From assembly GCA_002378005.1 (NCBI GenBank), contig DFQY01000021.1:1-23149 (forward strand): a stretch of DNA of 23,149 nucleotides, read 5' to 3'. Below, piece after piece: positions 15,241 through 23,149 of the stretch. How positions within the stretch are numbered: the stretch's first letter is position 1; each line of letters begins with the position of its first letter. This stretch comes from Flavobacteriales bacterium UBA3477. GTDB taxonomy: Bacteria; Bacteroidota; Bacteroidia; Flavobacteriales; Schleiferiaceae. Both the position numbers and the translations under genes were made by a program. The notes beneath the pieces are model-generated. The model was not told the DNA's origin. It did no database searches and saw nothing but the letters and a program-made list of their open reading frames with translations.

Positions 15241-18042
15241 ATGTCCACCTTCATCTCTCGAATTGCCGGAGAAGTTCAAAGCGCCCCTGAGGCGTTACAC
15301 GAACAATTGGTCCTTATTCCAAACCGTCGTGCCGCGCTTTTTATTCAGGAGGAACTGCGCAAGGATTTGGAGGAGTATGAATTGTTTCCCTTGTTTTTAA
15401 CCGTCGATGAATTCATAGCACAGGCTGCGAATTTATTGGTTTTAGAGCCAATGGCATTGCTAGTTTCCCTACACCATTGTTACGGTGAGGTCCGACGCAC
15501 TTCTTTTCCTGGAAAGGAGGAAGAAGATTTGGGCCAATTCATGGGTTGGGGACAAACCTTGCTTTCGGATTTTGGCGAGATCGACCGCTATTTGTTGAAT
15601 CCAGAACACGTGTTGGGGGATTTGTACAACGTGCAAAAATTAGCCGAATGGAACCTAGAACCCGAGGAGCAAACCAAGATGATGCGCAACTATTCGGATT
15701 TCATTCAGTTGCTTCCGCAGACCTACGAGCGATTCACGAAAGACCTGCTGAAGCGGGGAGAGGCCTATGGCGGTTTGGCAGCGCGCACGCTTGCGGAACA
15801 ACCAGCGTTGGTCGAAGCATTCCTGTCGAGAAATGGGGTGAAGAAAGTCGTTGTTGCAGGATTAAACGCGCTGAATACGGCAGAATTAGACATCCTAAAA
15901 ACCCTTAGAAATAGCCGACCCACTTCCTTCCTTTGGGATACGGATGCGCACTACGTCCACACACCCATGCACGAGGCCGGGCATTTCTTGCGACTGCATC
16001 AAAAACGCGAAAAAGTGTTCGGAGACTACACCCCCAAGGCCGACCCAGCGAAGAGCGATTGGCGAAACCTCCCTAAGACCATACAACCCGTAGGAGCGAC
16101 CAAATTCACCGGTCAAGCTAAAGCCGTAGCTAAAACCTTAGCTCTTTGGCACGAGCGCGGTATTCCTCCGCACCAAATCGCAGTGATTCTCGCAGATGAA
16201 AGCCTGCTCAATCCCGTGCTTAACTTCCTTCCTGCATCATACGAAAAGGTCAACATCACCATGGGCTTCCCGCTGAACCAAACGGCGCTTGCCGCAACTG
16301 TGGGATTATACTTGAACATGGTGGAATATGCCGTGAAAAATCAACGGCCAGGAAAGGATTGGACACTCCACCACAAATCACTCTCTGCTTTGTGCACAGA
16401 CCCGATGTTCAACCGGTATTGGACAGTAGAAGATGAAGATCCTTATGCTTGGCACCAAGAGATTGTCGCTGGAAATAAGGTCTTTACGGCGGCTAAATAT
16501 TGGGGCGATAAAGCCCATGATCACCTGCCCGCATACGGCGGATTGTTTCTGCCACAGCAACCTAATGATTTCATTGATGCGCTTCAACATTGGCTCCAAC
16601 ATGTGGGCGCCACGGAGAAGAGCGATACGATGGTCAAAAACACTGCACACCACATCTACACCCTACTTGAGCAGTTGAAACGCACCCTGCAAAACACCGC
16701 CCAAGACCCCCTCATATGGATCAAGCTGATCAAACAACAATTGCGCAACGGCAGCATTGATTTCGTTGGGGAGCCGCTCGAAGGATTACAGATAATGGGA
16801 ATCTTGGAATCACGGACCTTGGACTTCCCTTTCATTATACTCGCCGGCATTAACGAAGGTGTATTGCCTGCAGGCCGCTCCTTTAACTCGCTCCTGCCCT
16901 TTGATATTAAAAGGCATTATGGCCTGCCCACCTACGAGGAGAAGGATGCCGTCTACGCCTATCACTTTTATCGAATTCTACAGCGCTGCAAAGAAGCCAC
17001 CATTACCTTCAACACGGACAAAGAAGCCATGGGGGGCGGGGAGCCGAGCCGATTCCTCGTACAAATAGAACATGAACTCAAAGGAACGGCCGCCACGGTG
17101 CTCCCTAGAATGTTCAGCAATGGAGAAGTCCATGCCCAAAGTGTGGCCTCGAAGTTTGAGGCAGAGAAAACAGATGCCGTCAAGGCCGCCATTGCCTGGT
17201 GGTGGGAGCGCGGCATAAGTGCTTCTTCCCTAAATGAATTGGTCAGTATGCCGGACCAATTCTACAAAAAGCGACTCATCAAAATCAAAGAAGAGGATGA
17301 GGTTGAGGAAAACATGAGTGCCATGGTTATGGGGAACCTCGTCCACAAAGGACTCGAGAAAGTTTATGAGCCGTTCGTGGGCCAACAAATCCCGACCTTT
17401 GATGTAGATCTGTGGACCGAACAGGCCATGGAATTTGGCATTACTTACCTCGTTGAAGAAAAAGGCTATTCCAGACGCGCCCTGCATACCGGTCGCAATA
17501 TTCTGACCGTGGAAGTTTGCCGACAAATGATCCGTCAATTCTTGGAATACGACCTACACCGGGCCAGCATGCACGAAATCATCCTGCTAGGTATCGAAAC
17601 TGAGCTGTCCTATGCCATTGACCATCCTACACTCGGCCTCCCAATGAATTTCAAAGGCTACATTGACCGAATCGAACTCGTGGATCAATGCCTCACCATT
17701 TGGGATTATAAAACCGGCTCCTTCACCTCCAGTGACCTCAGCCTCGGCGCCATGGAAGACCTTTGGAAAGGGACAAAAGGAAAACCCTTGCAAGTGCTTT
17801 TATACGCTTGGCTCCTCGATAAAATGGACACATTCCCTTATCCATTGCCGTGGCGCTCAGGTATGTTCAAACTGCAAAGCGGCGCTCCCGAGATCTTATT
17901 AGGAGGAGCAGTGGTCAATAAATCAAAAGACATTTCCCCAGAGGTGCTGAACGCATTTGAAAGTGCCCTAATGAACTACCTTGAGGAAGTATATACCGAT
18001 GACCTACCTTTTGTCGAAATCCCAAAATTTGAATTCAAATAA
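15241..18042 (+). CDS. AddB-like PD-(D/E)XK nuclease with inactive helicase-like region
   Basis: This is a 933-residue protein resembling the AddB subunit of AddAB-type recombination nucleases. The N-terminal part (VLIPNRRAALFIQEEL near residue 23) has no Walker A motif. The middle keeps the UvrD/AddB-like stretch LQIMGILESRTLDFPFIILAGINEGVLP split around residues 516-543. The C-terminal RecB-type nuclease motifs are complete: H702 in GNLVHKGLEKVYE, D809 in KGYIDRIE, D822 and K824 in WDYKTG, then LQVLLYAW. No cysteine cluster for an iron-sulfur staple is visible at the C-terminus. It probably binds DNA without ATP hydrolysis and cuts one strand, needing an AddA-like helicase encoded elsewhere. 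The ATG is three bases after the nadD stop. Confidence 0.87.
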   Translation: MSTFISRIAGEVQSAPEALHEQLVLIPNRRAALFIQEELRKDLEEYELFPLFLTVDEFIAQAANLLVLEPMALLVSLHHCYGEVRRTSFPGKEEEDLGQFMGWGQTLLSDFGEIDRYLLNPEHVLGDLYNVQKLAEWNLEPEEQTKMMRNYSDFIQLLPQTYERFTKDLLKRGEAYGGLAARTLAEQPALVEAFLSRNGVKKVVVAGLNALNTAELDILKTLRNSRPTSFLWDTDAHYVHTPMHEAGHFLRLHQKREKVFGDYTPKADPAKSDWRNLPKTIQPVGATKFTGQAKAVAKTLALWHERGIPPHQIAVILADESLLNPVLNFLPASYEKVNITMGFPLNQTALAATVGLYLNMVEYAVKNQRPGKDWTLHHKSLSALCTDPMFNRYWTVEDEDPYAWHQEIVAGNKVFTAAKYWGDKAHDHLPAYGGLFLPQQPNDFIDALQHWLQHVGATEKSDTMVKNTAHHIYTLLEQLKRTLQNTAQDPLIWIKLIKQQLRNGSIDFVGEPLEGLQIMGILESRTLDFPFIILAGINEGVLPAGRSFNSLLPFDIKRHYGLPTYEEKDAVYAYHFYRILQRCKEATITFNTDKEAMGGGEPSRFLVQIEHELKGTAATVLPRMFSNGEVHAQSVASKFEAEKTDAVKAAIAWWWERGISASSLNELVSMPDQFYKKRLIKIKEEDEVEENMSAMVMGNLVHKGLEKVYEPFVGQQIPTFDVDLWTEQAMEFGITYLVEEKGYSRRALHTGRNILTVEVCRQMIRQFLEYDLHRASMHEIILLGIETELSYAIDHPTLGLPMNFKGYIDRIELVDQCLTIWDYKTGSFTSSDLSLGAMEDLWKGTKGKPLQVLLYAWLLDKMDTFPYPLPWRSGMFKLQSGAPEILLGGAVVNKSKDISPEVLNAFESALMNYLEEVYTDDLPFVEIPKFEFK

Positions 18043-18046
18043 GGCC

Positions 18047-18982
18047 ATGCTCGAGCACATTCCAACCAAAGAAGATATTCTAGCTGCGCACGAGCGCATC
18101 AAGCCCTTTATCCACCGCACTCCGGTATTTTCATCGCATTGGTTCGACGAGCGCGTAGTCAAGCCTTGTGTTTTTAAAGGGGAACACCTCCAAAAAACAG
18201 GAGCGTTCAAAGCCCGCGGCGCCATGAATGCAGTGTTGGTCAATGCCGAAATAGCTCGAGGCAAAGGCTTTATCACGCACAGCTCTGGAAATCACGGCGC
18301 GGCATTGGCCTGGGCGGCGGCACAAATAGGAGAAAGTGCCTATATCATCATGCCGGAAAATGCGCCGAAGACCAAAGTTGCTGCAGTACGCCAATATGGA
18401 GGTAAAATCACTTTCTGCGCACCCACCTTGGAGGCAAGAGAAACCACTGCTGCCGAAGTGCAATCACAAACAGGCGCGGTGCTCGTACATCCCTACAACA
18501 ACTACGATATCATTGCGGGACAAGCGACCGCAACCCTGGAGCTGCTCAAAGAACATCCTGATCTACAAACATTGTATGTGCCTGTTGGTGGCGGAGGCCT
18601 ACTTTCCGGAGCCGCCTTGGCCAATCAATATTTTGGAAATGCCAAGGTGGTGGGTTGCGAACCCAATGCATCTGGTGATGCCTACCAAAGCTTTACTTCC
18701 GGAACTTGGATTCCGGCCCAAAACCACGAAACCATTGCGGATGGCCTTAAAACTTCCTTGGGCGATAAAACCTTTGAGATCATCACCACCTATGTGGATG
18801 AAATTATGATGGTCAGCGAGGAAGAGATGAAAGAGGCCTGGAAATTCGCCGTGGGGAGATTAAAACAATTGGTCGAACCTTCTGCCGCTGCAGGCCTTGC
18901 AGTTGCCCTAAAACACAAGGGAGAAGGTCCCGCAGGCATCATTCTTTGCGGTGGAAATATGGATTTAGATCCTTGGATGTAG
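18047..18982 (+). CDS. PLP-dependent threonine/serine dehydratase family protein
   Basis: This is a 311-residue fold-type II pyridoxal-phosphate enzyme. The Schiff-base lysine is K55 in TGAFKARGA, the substrate loop SSGNHG is at 79-84, the phosphate-binding glycine loop GGGG is at 181-184 and VEPSAAAGLAV lies near the end. There is no C-terminal ACT domain, so it is the short, catabolic-like or serine racemase-like type rather than feedback-regulated IlvA. The reaction is deamination of threonine or serine to a 2-oxo acid, or possibly serine racemization. The frame extends upstream into the nuclease gene; the ATG at 18047, four bases after that stop and preceded by AAGG, is preferred. It is the last gene of the gmk run. 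Confidence 0.92.
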   Translation: MLEHIPTKEDILAAHERIKPFIHRTPVFSSHWFDERVVKPCVFKGEHLQKTGAFKARGAMNAVLVNAEIARGKGFITHSSGNHGAALAWAAAQIGESAYIIMPENAPKTKVAAVRQYGGKITFCAPTLEARETTAAEVQSQTGAVLVHPYNNYDIIAGQATATLELLKEHPDLQTLYVPVGGGGLLSGAALANQYFGNAKVVGCEPNASGDAYQSFTSGTWIPAQNHETIADGLKTSLGDKTFEIITTYVDEIMMVSEEEMKEAWKFAVGRLKQLVEPSAAAGLAVALKHKGEGPAGIILCGGNMDLDPWM

Positions 18983-19058
18983 GATAAAGTAATTCGCTCT
19001 ACGATAAAACTAGAGCATTGCACTGGCAACTAAGTATACATTTATAGTACCAACAGAC

Positions 19059-20744
19059 TTAAGCTATTTTATCGGTCAATAAAGGCACTGTGATGTTCAC
19101 GGTGCCTTTTGCTTTAGTAAAGGAGGTTTCCAGAGTCCACTGCTCCCCTTTTTTAGCCCGCTTTCGATGGTAATCTATACGCTGTTTTACTAATGCTAGA
19201 CCATGACCTGTACCCCCTGTCGGCGATGATTCTCCAAAACCAGAATCTGAAACTTCTAGTCGGAGAGATTTCCCCTCTTCAAACACAGTGATGTAAACCC
19301 AAGCCTCTTGAGCACCTGTGCTTCCCGTGTATTTGAAACTGTTTTCCACCAAGGGCTGCAAGATCCCCGAAGGAATGAATGCTTTCATGGACGTAGGGGA
19401 TACATCAATTTTAAAATCAACATGGGAATAGGAGCTTTGCTGCTGTAGTGCTGCATACTTCTGCAAATGATGCAACTCAGCTCCAACGTTGACAAAGTGA
19501 CCGTTTTGATCCTGAAGTAGCGAACGCAGATATTGGCCCAATTCCGCCAAATACTCTTGCGCATCTTCCATTCGCTCTTGATTCAGGATGCCATTGACAT
19601 TGTTTAATTGATTAAATAAAAAATGTGGTCGAATCTTATTCTTGTACGATTCTAGTTCCAATTCTGCTTCCTGTACGCTCAATTTAGCTTCCTTTGTGCC
19701 CAACACCGAACGGTACGACACCCAGATTCCAACAGCCAGAATCAAGGCCATACTCAAGAAAATCGCCAAGGTCTGCTGACGCAATCTTGCCGTTTCCTCA
19801 TAGCGGAGTCGCTCTCTTTTACCTCGCTCTAACTCGAAAGCCAAAAATCTACTCTGGCTCGCATCCACCCTACGCAAGGCTAATCTATTAGCCGTAATCT
19901 CTGCCTCCTTGGCCTCATCTCTTGACTCTCCTAAAAGCTCGTATTCGTTTAATTGACGACGTGCCTGCGCTTCCAAATCCCAAAAATTTCGGGCATGTGC
20001 AAACTCAATACATTGGGCTAATTCCACTTGATTCATCGCCTGCAAACCCAACGCTCGGAAATAAATATTCTGCTTATCGATATCTGGAACGCCCGCGCTA
20101 TCCACCAATCCCAAGGCCCCTTGAATGAGCGAATCAACCTCCTCTGGATTCTTCTGTAAACGATGCAATGCTTCTGCACGTACCGCGTAGGCCTCACTAG
20201 GGTTGATGGTGCCTAATCTCGATTTAAAAATGGCAAGTACCGTATCCGAATATTCTAGCGCTTCCCCGTAATATCCGAAATCAATTAAATAAGTAGAATA
20301 ATTCCCTGCAGCAGTCGCCCAGGCTAAGGTATCGCCTTGTCGCAAGGCCATCGTCTCCTGTGATGCTGATAAGATTTCTTCGCCCGCACCCAAGGCCCAG
20401 TACGAATGCGCCTTCAACAGTAGTATTCTCGATAGTCCTCGAAGGTTGTTATTGGAACGAAATAAGATCTCGCTTCGCTCGATCATAGGCAAGGATTCCA
20501 CGCTCGCCCCATTGACCACTAGGTCGCGAGCCCTCATGTACAGCCCCCAAGCTACTTCAACCTCTTTTTTGCTGCCGACTAGTTCTTCGATACCCGCAAG
20601 GTAGTCCTCGCTTAGACGCTCCCTGGCAGTAATTTCGGCGACCCGCTCGGGTAACTCATAAGATTCCTGTGGACTACAGCCCACCACAATACATGCCGTT
20701 AGTATGATCCAACATTTCTTATACATCTGCCCAATCCGCTTCAT
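19059..20744 (-). CDS. LytS/YehU-type sensor histidine kinase with lipobox and helical sensor region
   Basis: This is a 561-residue kinase. The N-terminus is a hydrophobic signal ending in a lipobox-like VVGC with cysteine 23. Residues about 30-300 are helical and TPR-like, followed by one membrane segment at about 325-345 and a short coiled coil. The His_kinase domain holds the phospho-accepting H374 in RPHFLFNQLNN. The ATPase domain holds an N box QPLVENSFKY (463-472), G1 DSGFG (500-504) and G2 GTGHGL (511-516). It should phosphorylate the LytTR regulator encoded upstream. The ATG at 20744 has AAGGA just before it and overlaps that gene by 26 bases. An ATG at 20726 (MYKKCW) would cut the overlap to eight and is also plausible. 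The 3' end contains a strong hairpin. Confidence 0.92.
   Translation of the reverse strand: MKRIGQMYKKCWIILTACIVVGCSPQESYELPERVAEITARERLSEDYLAGIEELVGSKKEVEVAWGLYMRARDLVVNGASVESLPMIERSEILFRSNNNLRGLSRILLLKAHSYWALGAGEEILSASQETMALRQGDTLAWATAAGNYSTYLIDFGYYGEALEYSDTVLAIFKSRLGTINPSEAYAVRAEALHRLQKNPEEVDSLIQGALGLVDSAGVPDIDKQNIYFRALGLQAMNQVELAQCIEFAHARNFWDLEAQARRQLNEYELLGESRDEAKEAEITANRLALRRVDASQSRFLAFELERGKRERLRYEETARLRQQTLAIFLSMALILAVGIWVSYRSVLGTKEAKLSVQEAELELESYKNKIRPHFLFNQLNNVNGILNQERMEDAQEYLAELGQYLRSLLQDQNGHFVNVGAELHHLQKYAALQQQSSYSHVDFKIDVSPTSMKAFIPSGILQPLVENSFKYTGSTGAQEAWVYITVFEEGKSLRLEVSDSGFGESSPTGGTGHGLALVKQRIDYHRKRAKKGEQWTLETSFTKAKGTVNITVPLLTDKIA
19081..19114 (+). terminator. Probable intrinsic terminator of the gmk-to-dehydratase operon, inside the kinase gene's 3' end
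   Basis: A stem of 13 base pairs is formed by 19081-19093 and 19097-19109 around a three-base loop TGT. Twelve pairs are Watson-Crick and one is a U-G wobble when read as plus-strand RNA; on the minus strand the same site is a C-A mismatch. The stem is followed by TGCTTT, extending a CCTTTT run. The orientation therefore fits termination of plus-strand transcripts about 100 bases after the dehydratase stop. The bases also encode the conserved GTVNITVPL end of the kinase, which could explain some symmetry by chance. Confidence 0.6.
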
Positions 20745-21414
20745 TCATCCTTGTTTTTGATGCCTCTAGCACCTGACCTCCCAAAACATGAACCATGATT
20801 TTAGCGCCCCATTCAATGTGCTCTACCGCATCGCGACGCACGATGACGCTTTTATGGATTCTGGCAAACCTATGGCTCAGCCCGTCTTCGAAGCTCTTTA
20901 ATGTGCGCGCCACCAGATGACGCTCCCCGTTATTAAGGACCACCTCGGTATAATTACGTTGACCTTGAAGAATGTTGATTTTAGATTCCGACAGAGAATG
21001 GAAAGAACCTTTTATAGGAATTTTAATTCGAAGTTCCTCAAACGTTCCTACGGGTTTTAAATCAGCGATTTTTTTAAGACTCTGGGCCAATCGCTTCGGA
21101 GAAACTGGTTTAAGGACATAGTCCACCGCGGTGTCGAAGGCCTCTAAACTGTATTCGGTGTGGGCGGTTACAAAGACTATGTTTCCCACCAGCATTTTAA
21201 TACTTTGGGCAACTTCCAAACCGTTGGCACCGGGCATCTCCATATCTAAAAACACCATTTCGGGACGGTGCTCTTCACACCATTGGATGAAGGGTTTGTG
21301 TTGCGTAAAACCTTTTACTGTCGCCTCTGGCAAGAGCTTGGACAGCTGGAAAACCATACCGTCGACCGCCAGTTTTTCGTCGTCGAGAATTCCTATGTGA
21401 CGTACGGTTTTCAA
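20719..21414 (-). CDS. LytTR family response regulator transcription factor
   Basis: This is a 231-residue regulator. The receiver domain has the acidic pair at D11-D12, phospho-acceptor D57 in FLDMEMPG, T84 and K102 in VLKPVSP. A LytTR DNA-binding domain spans about 129-225, with QGQRNYTEVVLNNGERH and RIHKSVIVRRDAVEHIEW. The start codon is TTG at 21414: the first in-frame ATG lies at residue 20 and would delete strand 1 and the acidic pair, and no ATG lies just upstream. The TTG shares bases with the TGA of riboflavin synthase (TTGA), and AAAGGA lies upstream. Its 3' end overlaps the kinase gene, its likely partner. Target genes are unknown. Confidence 0.93.
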   Translation of the reverse strand: MKTVRHIGILDDEKLAVDGMVFQLSKLLPEATVKGFTQHKPFIQWCEEHRPEMVFLDMEMPGANGLEVAQSIKMLVGNIVFVTAHTEYSLEAFDTAVDYVLKPVSPKRLAQSLKKIADLKPVGTFEELRIKIPIKGSFHSLSESKINILQGQRNYTEVVLNNGERHLVARTLKSFEDGLSHRFARIHKSVIVRRDAVEHIEWGAKIMVHVLGGQVLEASKTRMNEADWADV

Positions 21415-22007
21415 CCTAGATATCCTTTGATCATGCGGGCCACATATTTGCCTATAACGTCGAACTCTAGGTTTACTCGGTCCCCCACCTTGATATTATG
21501 AAAAACCGTATGCTCGTAAGTGTAGGGAATAATGGCCACGCTAAAGCTGCCCTCTTTGGAGTCAACGACGGTTAAAGAGGTGCCGTTCACGGTAATGGAC
21601 CCTTTTTCAACGGTAATATTTCCTAAAGAGGTGTCGTACGAGAAGGTGAAGGTCCAAGATCCGTCGTGTGCTTCGACCTTGGTACAAGTAGCCACTTGGT
21701 CGACGTGACCTTGCACAATGTGCCCATCGAAACGATCGCCCATGCTCATGCAGCGCTCAAGATTCACAGGGCAGCCTTCCACCAAATCATTGAGGTTGGT
21801 TTTGTTAAGGGTCTCCTCAATGGCCGTGACTCTGTAGGTGCGATCGCCAAAAATTTCGACGACGGTCAGACACACCCCATTGTGGGCTACGCTTTGGTCG
21901 ATTTTCATCTCTGCCGCGAGCGGAGATTCCATATATAATTCCAAGTTGCCTTTGCTTTTGTCCAGTTTGGCAACCCGTGCAACGTTTTCAATAATTCCGG
22001 TAAACAT
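21411..22007 (-). CDS. ribE: Riboflavin synthase (alpha subunit)
   Basis: This enzyme dismutates two molecules of 6,7-dimethyl-8-ribityllumazine to riboflavin, the last step of the pathway. The 198 residues show two similar barrel halves: MFTGIIE at 1-7, GVCLTV at 44-49, GHIVQGHVD at 95-103, KGSITVNGTSLTV at 135-147 and FDVIGKYVAR near the end. No FMN riboswitch can fit in the 55-base gap before the divergent aminopeptidase gene, and no other rib gene is in the window. Its TGA stop overlaps the TTG start of the response regulator, an unusual partner for a riboflavin gene. The symbol ribC is also used for this protein in some species. Confidence 0.96.
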   Translation of the reverse strand: MFTGIIENVARVAKLDKSKGNLELYMESPLAAEMKIDQSVAHNGVCLTVVEIFGDRTYRVTAIEETLNKTNLNDLVEGCPVNLERCMSMGDRFDGHIVQGHVDQVATCTKVEAHDGSWTFTFSYDTSLGNITVEKGSITVNGTSLTVVDSKEGSFSVAIIPYTYEHTVFHNIKVGDRVNLEFDVIGKYVARMIKGYLG

Positions 22008-22036
22008 GGGGACTATTTTGTGGTTGGTTAAAATAG

Positions 22037-22044
22037 TACATTTG
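22037..22044 (+). promoter_or_regulatory. Probable Bacteroidota -7 box for the leucyl aminopeptidase gene
   Basis: TACATTTG matches TAnnTTTG exactly, with a TTTTG 16 bases upstream that could serve as the -33 element. The ATG at 22063 lies 18 bases after the box. Confidence 0.55.
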
Positions 22045-22062
22045 AAGCTAATTATTTAGAAC

Positions 22063-23149
22063 ATGAAAGTCTCTACATACTCCCCTGATTACACCGGACC
22101 CCTCGCGATTGTTTACGAAAACTTAGAAGAATTGGCCTCACACCTTGCGCCTGAGCAGCAAGCGCGTGTTGAAGCGCTGGCAGATAAGTTTGACGAGCAG
22201 TGGCTGGAACTACAAAGTGGAGCGAATACGACTTGGGTATATAAAGTCAAATCCTCTCTAGATACAGATGCACGTGCCGAGAAAATGCGCCAGGCGGGCA
22301 ATGCCCTGTGTTTAAAGGCCAACGCCTTATTTGCAGATCGCATCGCAATTTTAGGACACCACGTGCCTGCCGTGGCAGAGGGTGCCGCTTTAGGAAATTA
22401 TCAATTCTTACGTTACTTCTCCGACCAACACAAGCGTCGCAACTCCTTGGTTCAACTCTTTGTTAAAGCAGCGCATGAAGTTGCCGTAAAAGCACAAGCC
22501 GTGGCCGTGATGGGGACTGTTTTTGCGCGCGATTTGGTCAACACTCCAGTCATTGACCTTACAGCTACAGATTTGGCCAAAGAAGCCAAAGCCGCAGGAA
22601 AGCGTCATAATTTTTCAGTAGAGGTGTTGGAGAAGAAGCAGATTGAAACCTTGAAAATGGGCGGTTTACTAGCCGTGAACTATGGTTCGACTGAGCCGCC
22701 AGTATTCATCATTATGGAACATAAGCCGACCGGAGCCACCAATGAAAAGCCTATCGTCTTGGTAGGTAAAGGGGTGGTTTATGATACCGGTGGTTTGAGC
22801 TTGAAGCCGACAAACTACATGGACGATATGAAGTCGGATATGGGCGGAGCTGCAGCGGTCTTGGGCACCATGAGTGCTGTGGCGGAGGCGAATTTACCGC
22901 TTCATGTCATTGGCCTTGTTCCTGCGACAGATAACCGTCCTGGTGGAAATGCGGTCACTCCTGGTGATGTCATTACCATTTCTGATGGCACTACTGTTGA
23001 GGTGATGAATACCGATGCCGAAGGACGCTTGATTTTAAGTGATGCTTTGGTGTATGCGAAGCGATACAATCCAGAATTAGTCATTGACCTTGCCACCTTA
23101 ACTGGTGCAGCAGCACGCGCTATAGGTAACTACGCCATTGTTGGTATGG
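22063..23149 (+). CDS. Leucyl aminopeptidase, M17 family (3' end cut by window)
   Basis: An open frame of 362 codons from the ATG at 22063 runs off the right edge; full M17 enzymes have about 480 residues, so roughly the last quarter is missing. The di-metal active site is recognisable: GKGVVYDTGGLSLKP holds K236, D241 and K248, MKSDMGG holds D259, and NTDAEGRL (316-323) holds D318, E320 and R322. The enzyme releases N-terminal amino acids from peptides in the cytoplasm. No signal peptide is seen. The gene is divergent from riboflavin synthase. Confidence 0.94.
   Translation, partial: MKVSTYSPDYTGPLAIVYENLEELASHLAPEQQARVEALADKFDEQWLELQSGANTTWVYKVKSSLDTDARAEKMRQAGNALCLKANALFADRIAILGHHVPAVAEGAALGNYQFLRYFSDQHKRRNSLVQLFVKAAHEVAVKAQAVAVMGTVFARDLVNTPVIDLTATDLAKEAKAAGKRHNFSVEVLEKKQIETLKMGGLLAVNYGSTEPPVFIIMEHKPTGATNEKPIVLVGKGVVYDTGGLSLKPTNYMDDMKSDMGGAAAVLGTMSAVAEANLPLHVIGLVPATDNRPGGNAVTPGDVITISDGTTVEVMNTDAEGRLILSDALVYAKRYNPELVIDLATLTGAAARAIGNYAIVGM

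Noticed and set aside
18996..19016. Inverted repeat GCTCTA / TAGAGC with a nine-base loop just after the dehydratase gene
   Set aside because: Only six pairs, half of them A-T, a large loop and no T-run after it; the 13-pair hairpin at 19081 is a far better terminator.
22008..22062. Possible FMN riboswitch before riboflavin synthase
   Set aside because: The divergent gap is only 55 bases, too short for an FMN element, and shows none of its conserved segments.
1..23149. Search for mobile elements, CRISPR arrays, tRNA or rRNA genes, toxin-antitoxin or defence genes
   Set aside because: No terminal repeats, transposases, integrases, spaced repeats or RNA gene folds were seen; gene content is housekeeping and envelope-related throughout.

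Overview
The window looks like ordinary, gene-dense chromosome from a member of the Bacteroidota, most likely Flavobacteriales-like. Three things support this: TAnnTTTG promoter boxes at several operon starts, a family content typical of the group (DUF4292 lipoprotein, M28-PDZ peptidase, LytTR two-component pair, Bacteroidota-style GpsA), and base composition near 50% GC. I see no phage, insertion sequence, CRISPR array, tRNA or rRNA. Twenty-two protein genes fill almost all of it, and the longest non-coding gap is about 80 bases. The two edge genes are cut by the window: a LolA-like protein on the left and a leucyl aminopeptidase on the right.

Layout. (1) 1-3420, minus strand: a secreted M28 peptidase with a PDZ domain, then gpsA, then a LolA-like exported protein. 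(2) 3474-11400, plus strand: a tightly packed eight-gene run holding a Wzx/MATE-type flippase, dut, a sugar-phosphate nucleotidyltransferase, an exported TPR protein, a DUF4292 lipoprotein, an EnvC-like protein with a degenerate LytM domain, an ArsC/Spx-like protein and an EamA transporter. Most joins are TAATG, ATGA or TGATG overlaps or gaps of a few bases. (3) 11441-12295, plus: YicC-type endoribonuclease with its own promoter box. (4) 12299-13984, minus: an ABC ATPase and ABC-2 permease, convergent with yicC. (5) 14067-18982, plus: gmk, nadD, an AddB-like nuclease and a threonine dehydratase, with gaps of 1 to 4 bases. (6) 19059-22007, minus: riboflavin synthase, a LytTR response regulator with a TTG start, and a LytS-type histidine kinase, all overlapping. 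(7) 22063 onward, plus: leucyl aminopeptidase.

Region 2 is the most interesting part. It combines lipid-linked glycan handling (flippase, nucleotidyltransferase) with exported envelope proteins of unknown or non-catalytic type (TPR, DUF4292, EnvC-like), all apparently translationally coupled. Region 6 links a flavin biosynthesis gene to a two-component system by overlapping reading frames. Its 3' end holds a strong hairpin that probably ends transcription of the facing operon. I did not find a clearly new biological system; the best leads are uncharacterised parts of conserved Bacteroidota gene neighbourhoods.
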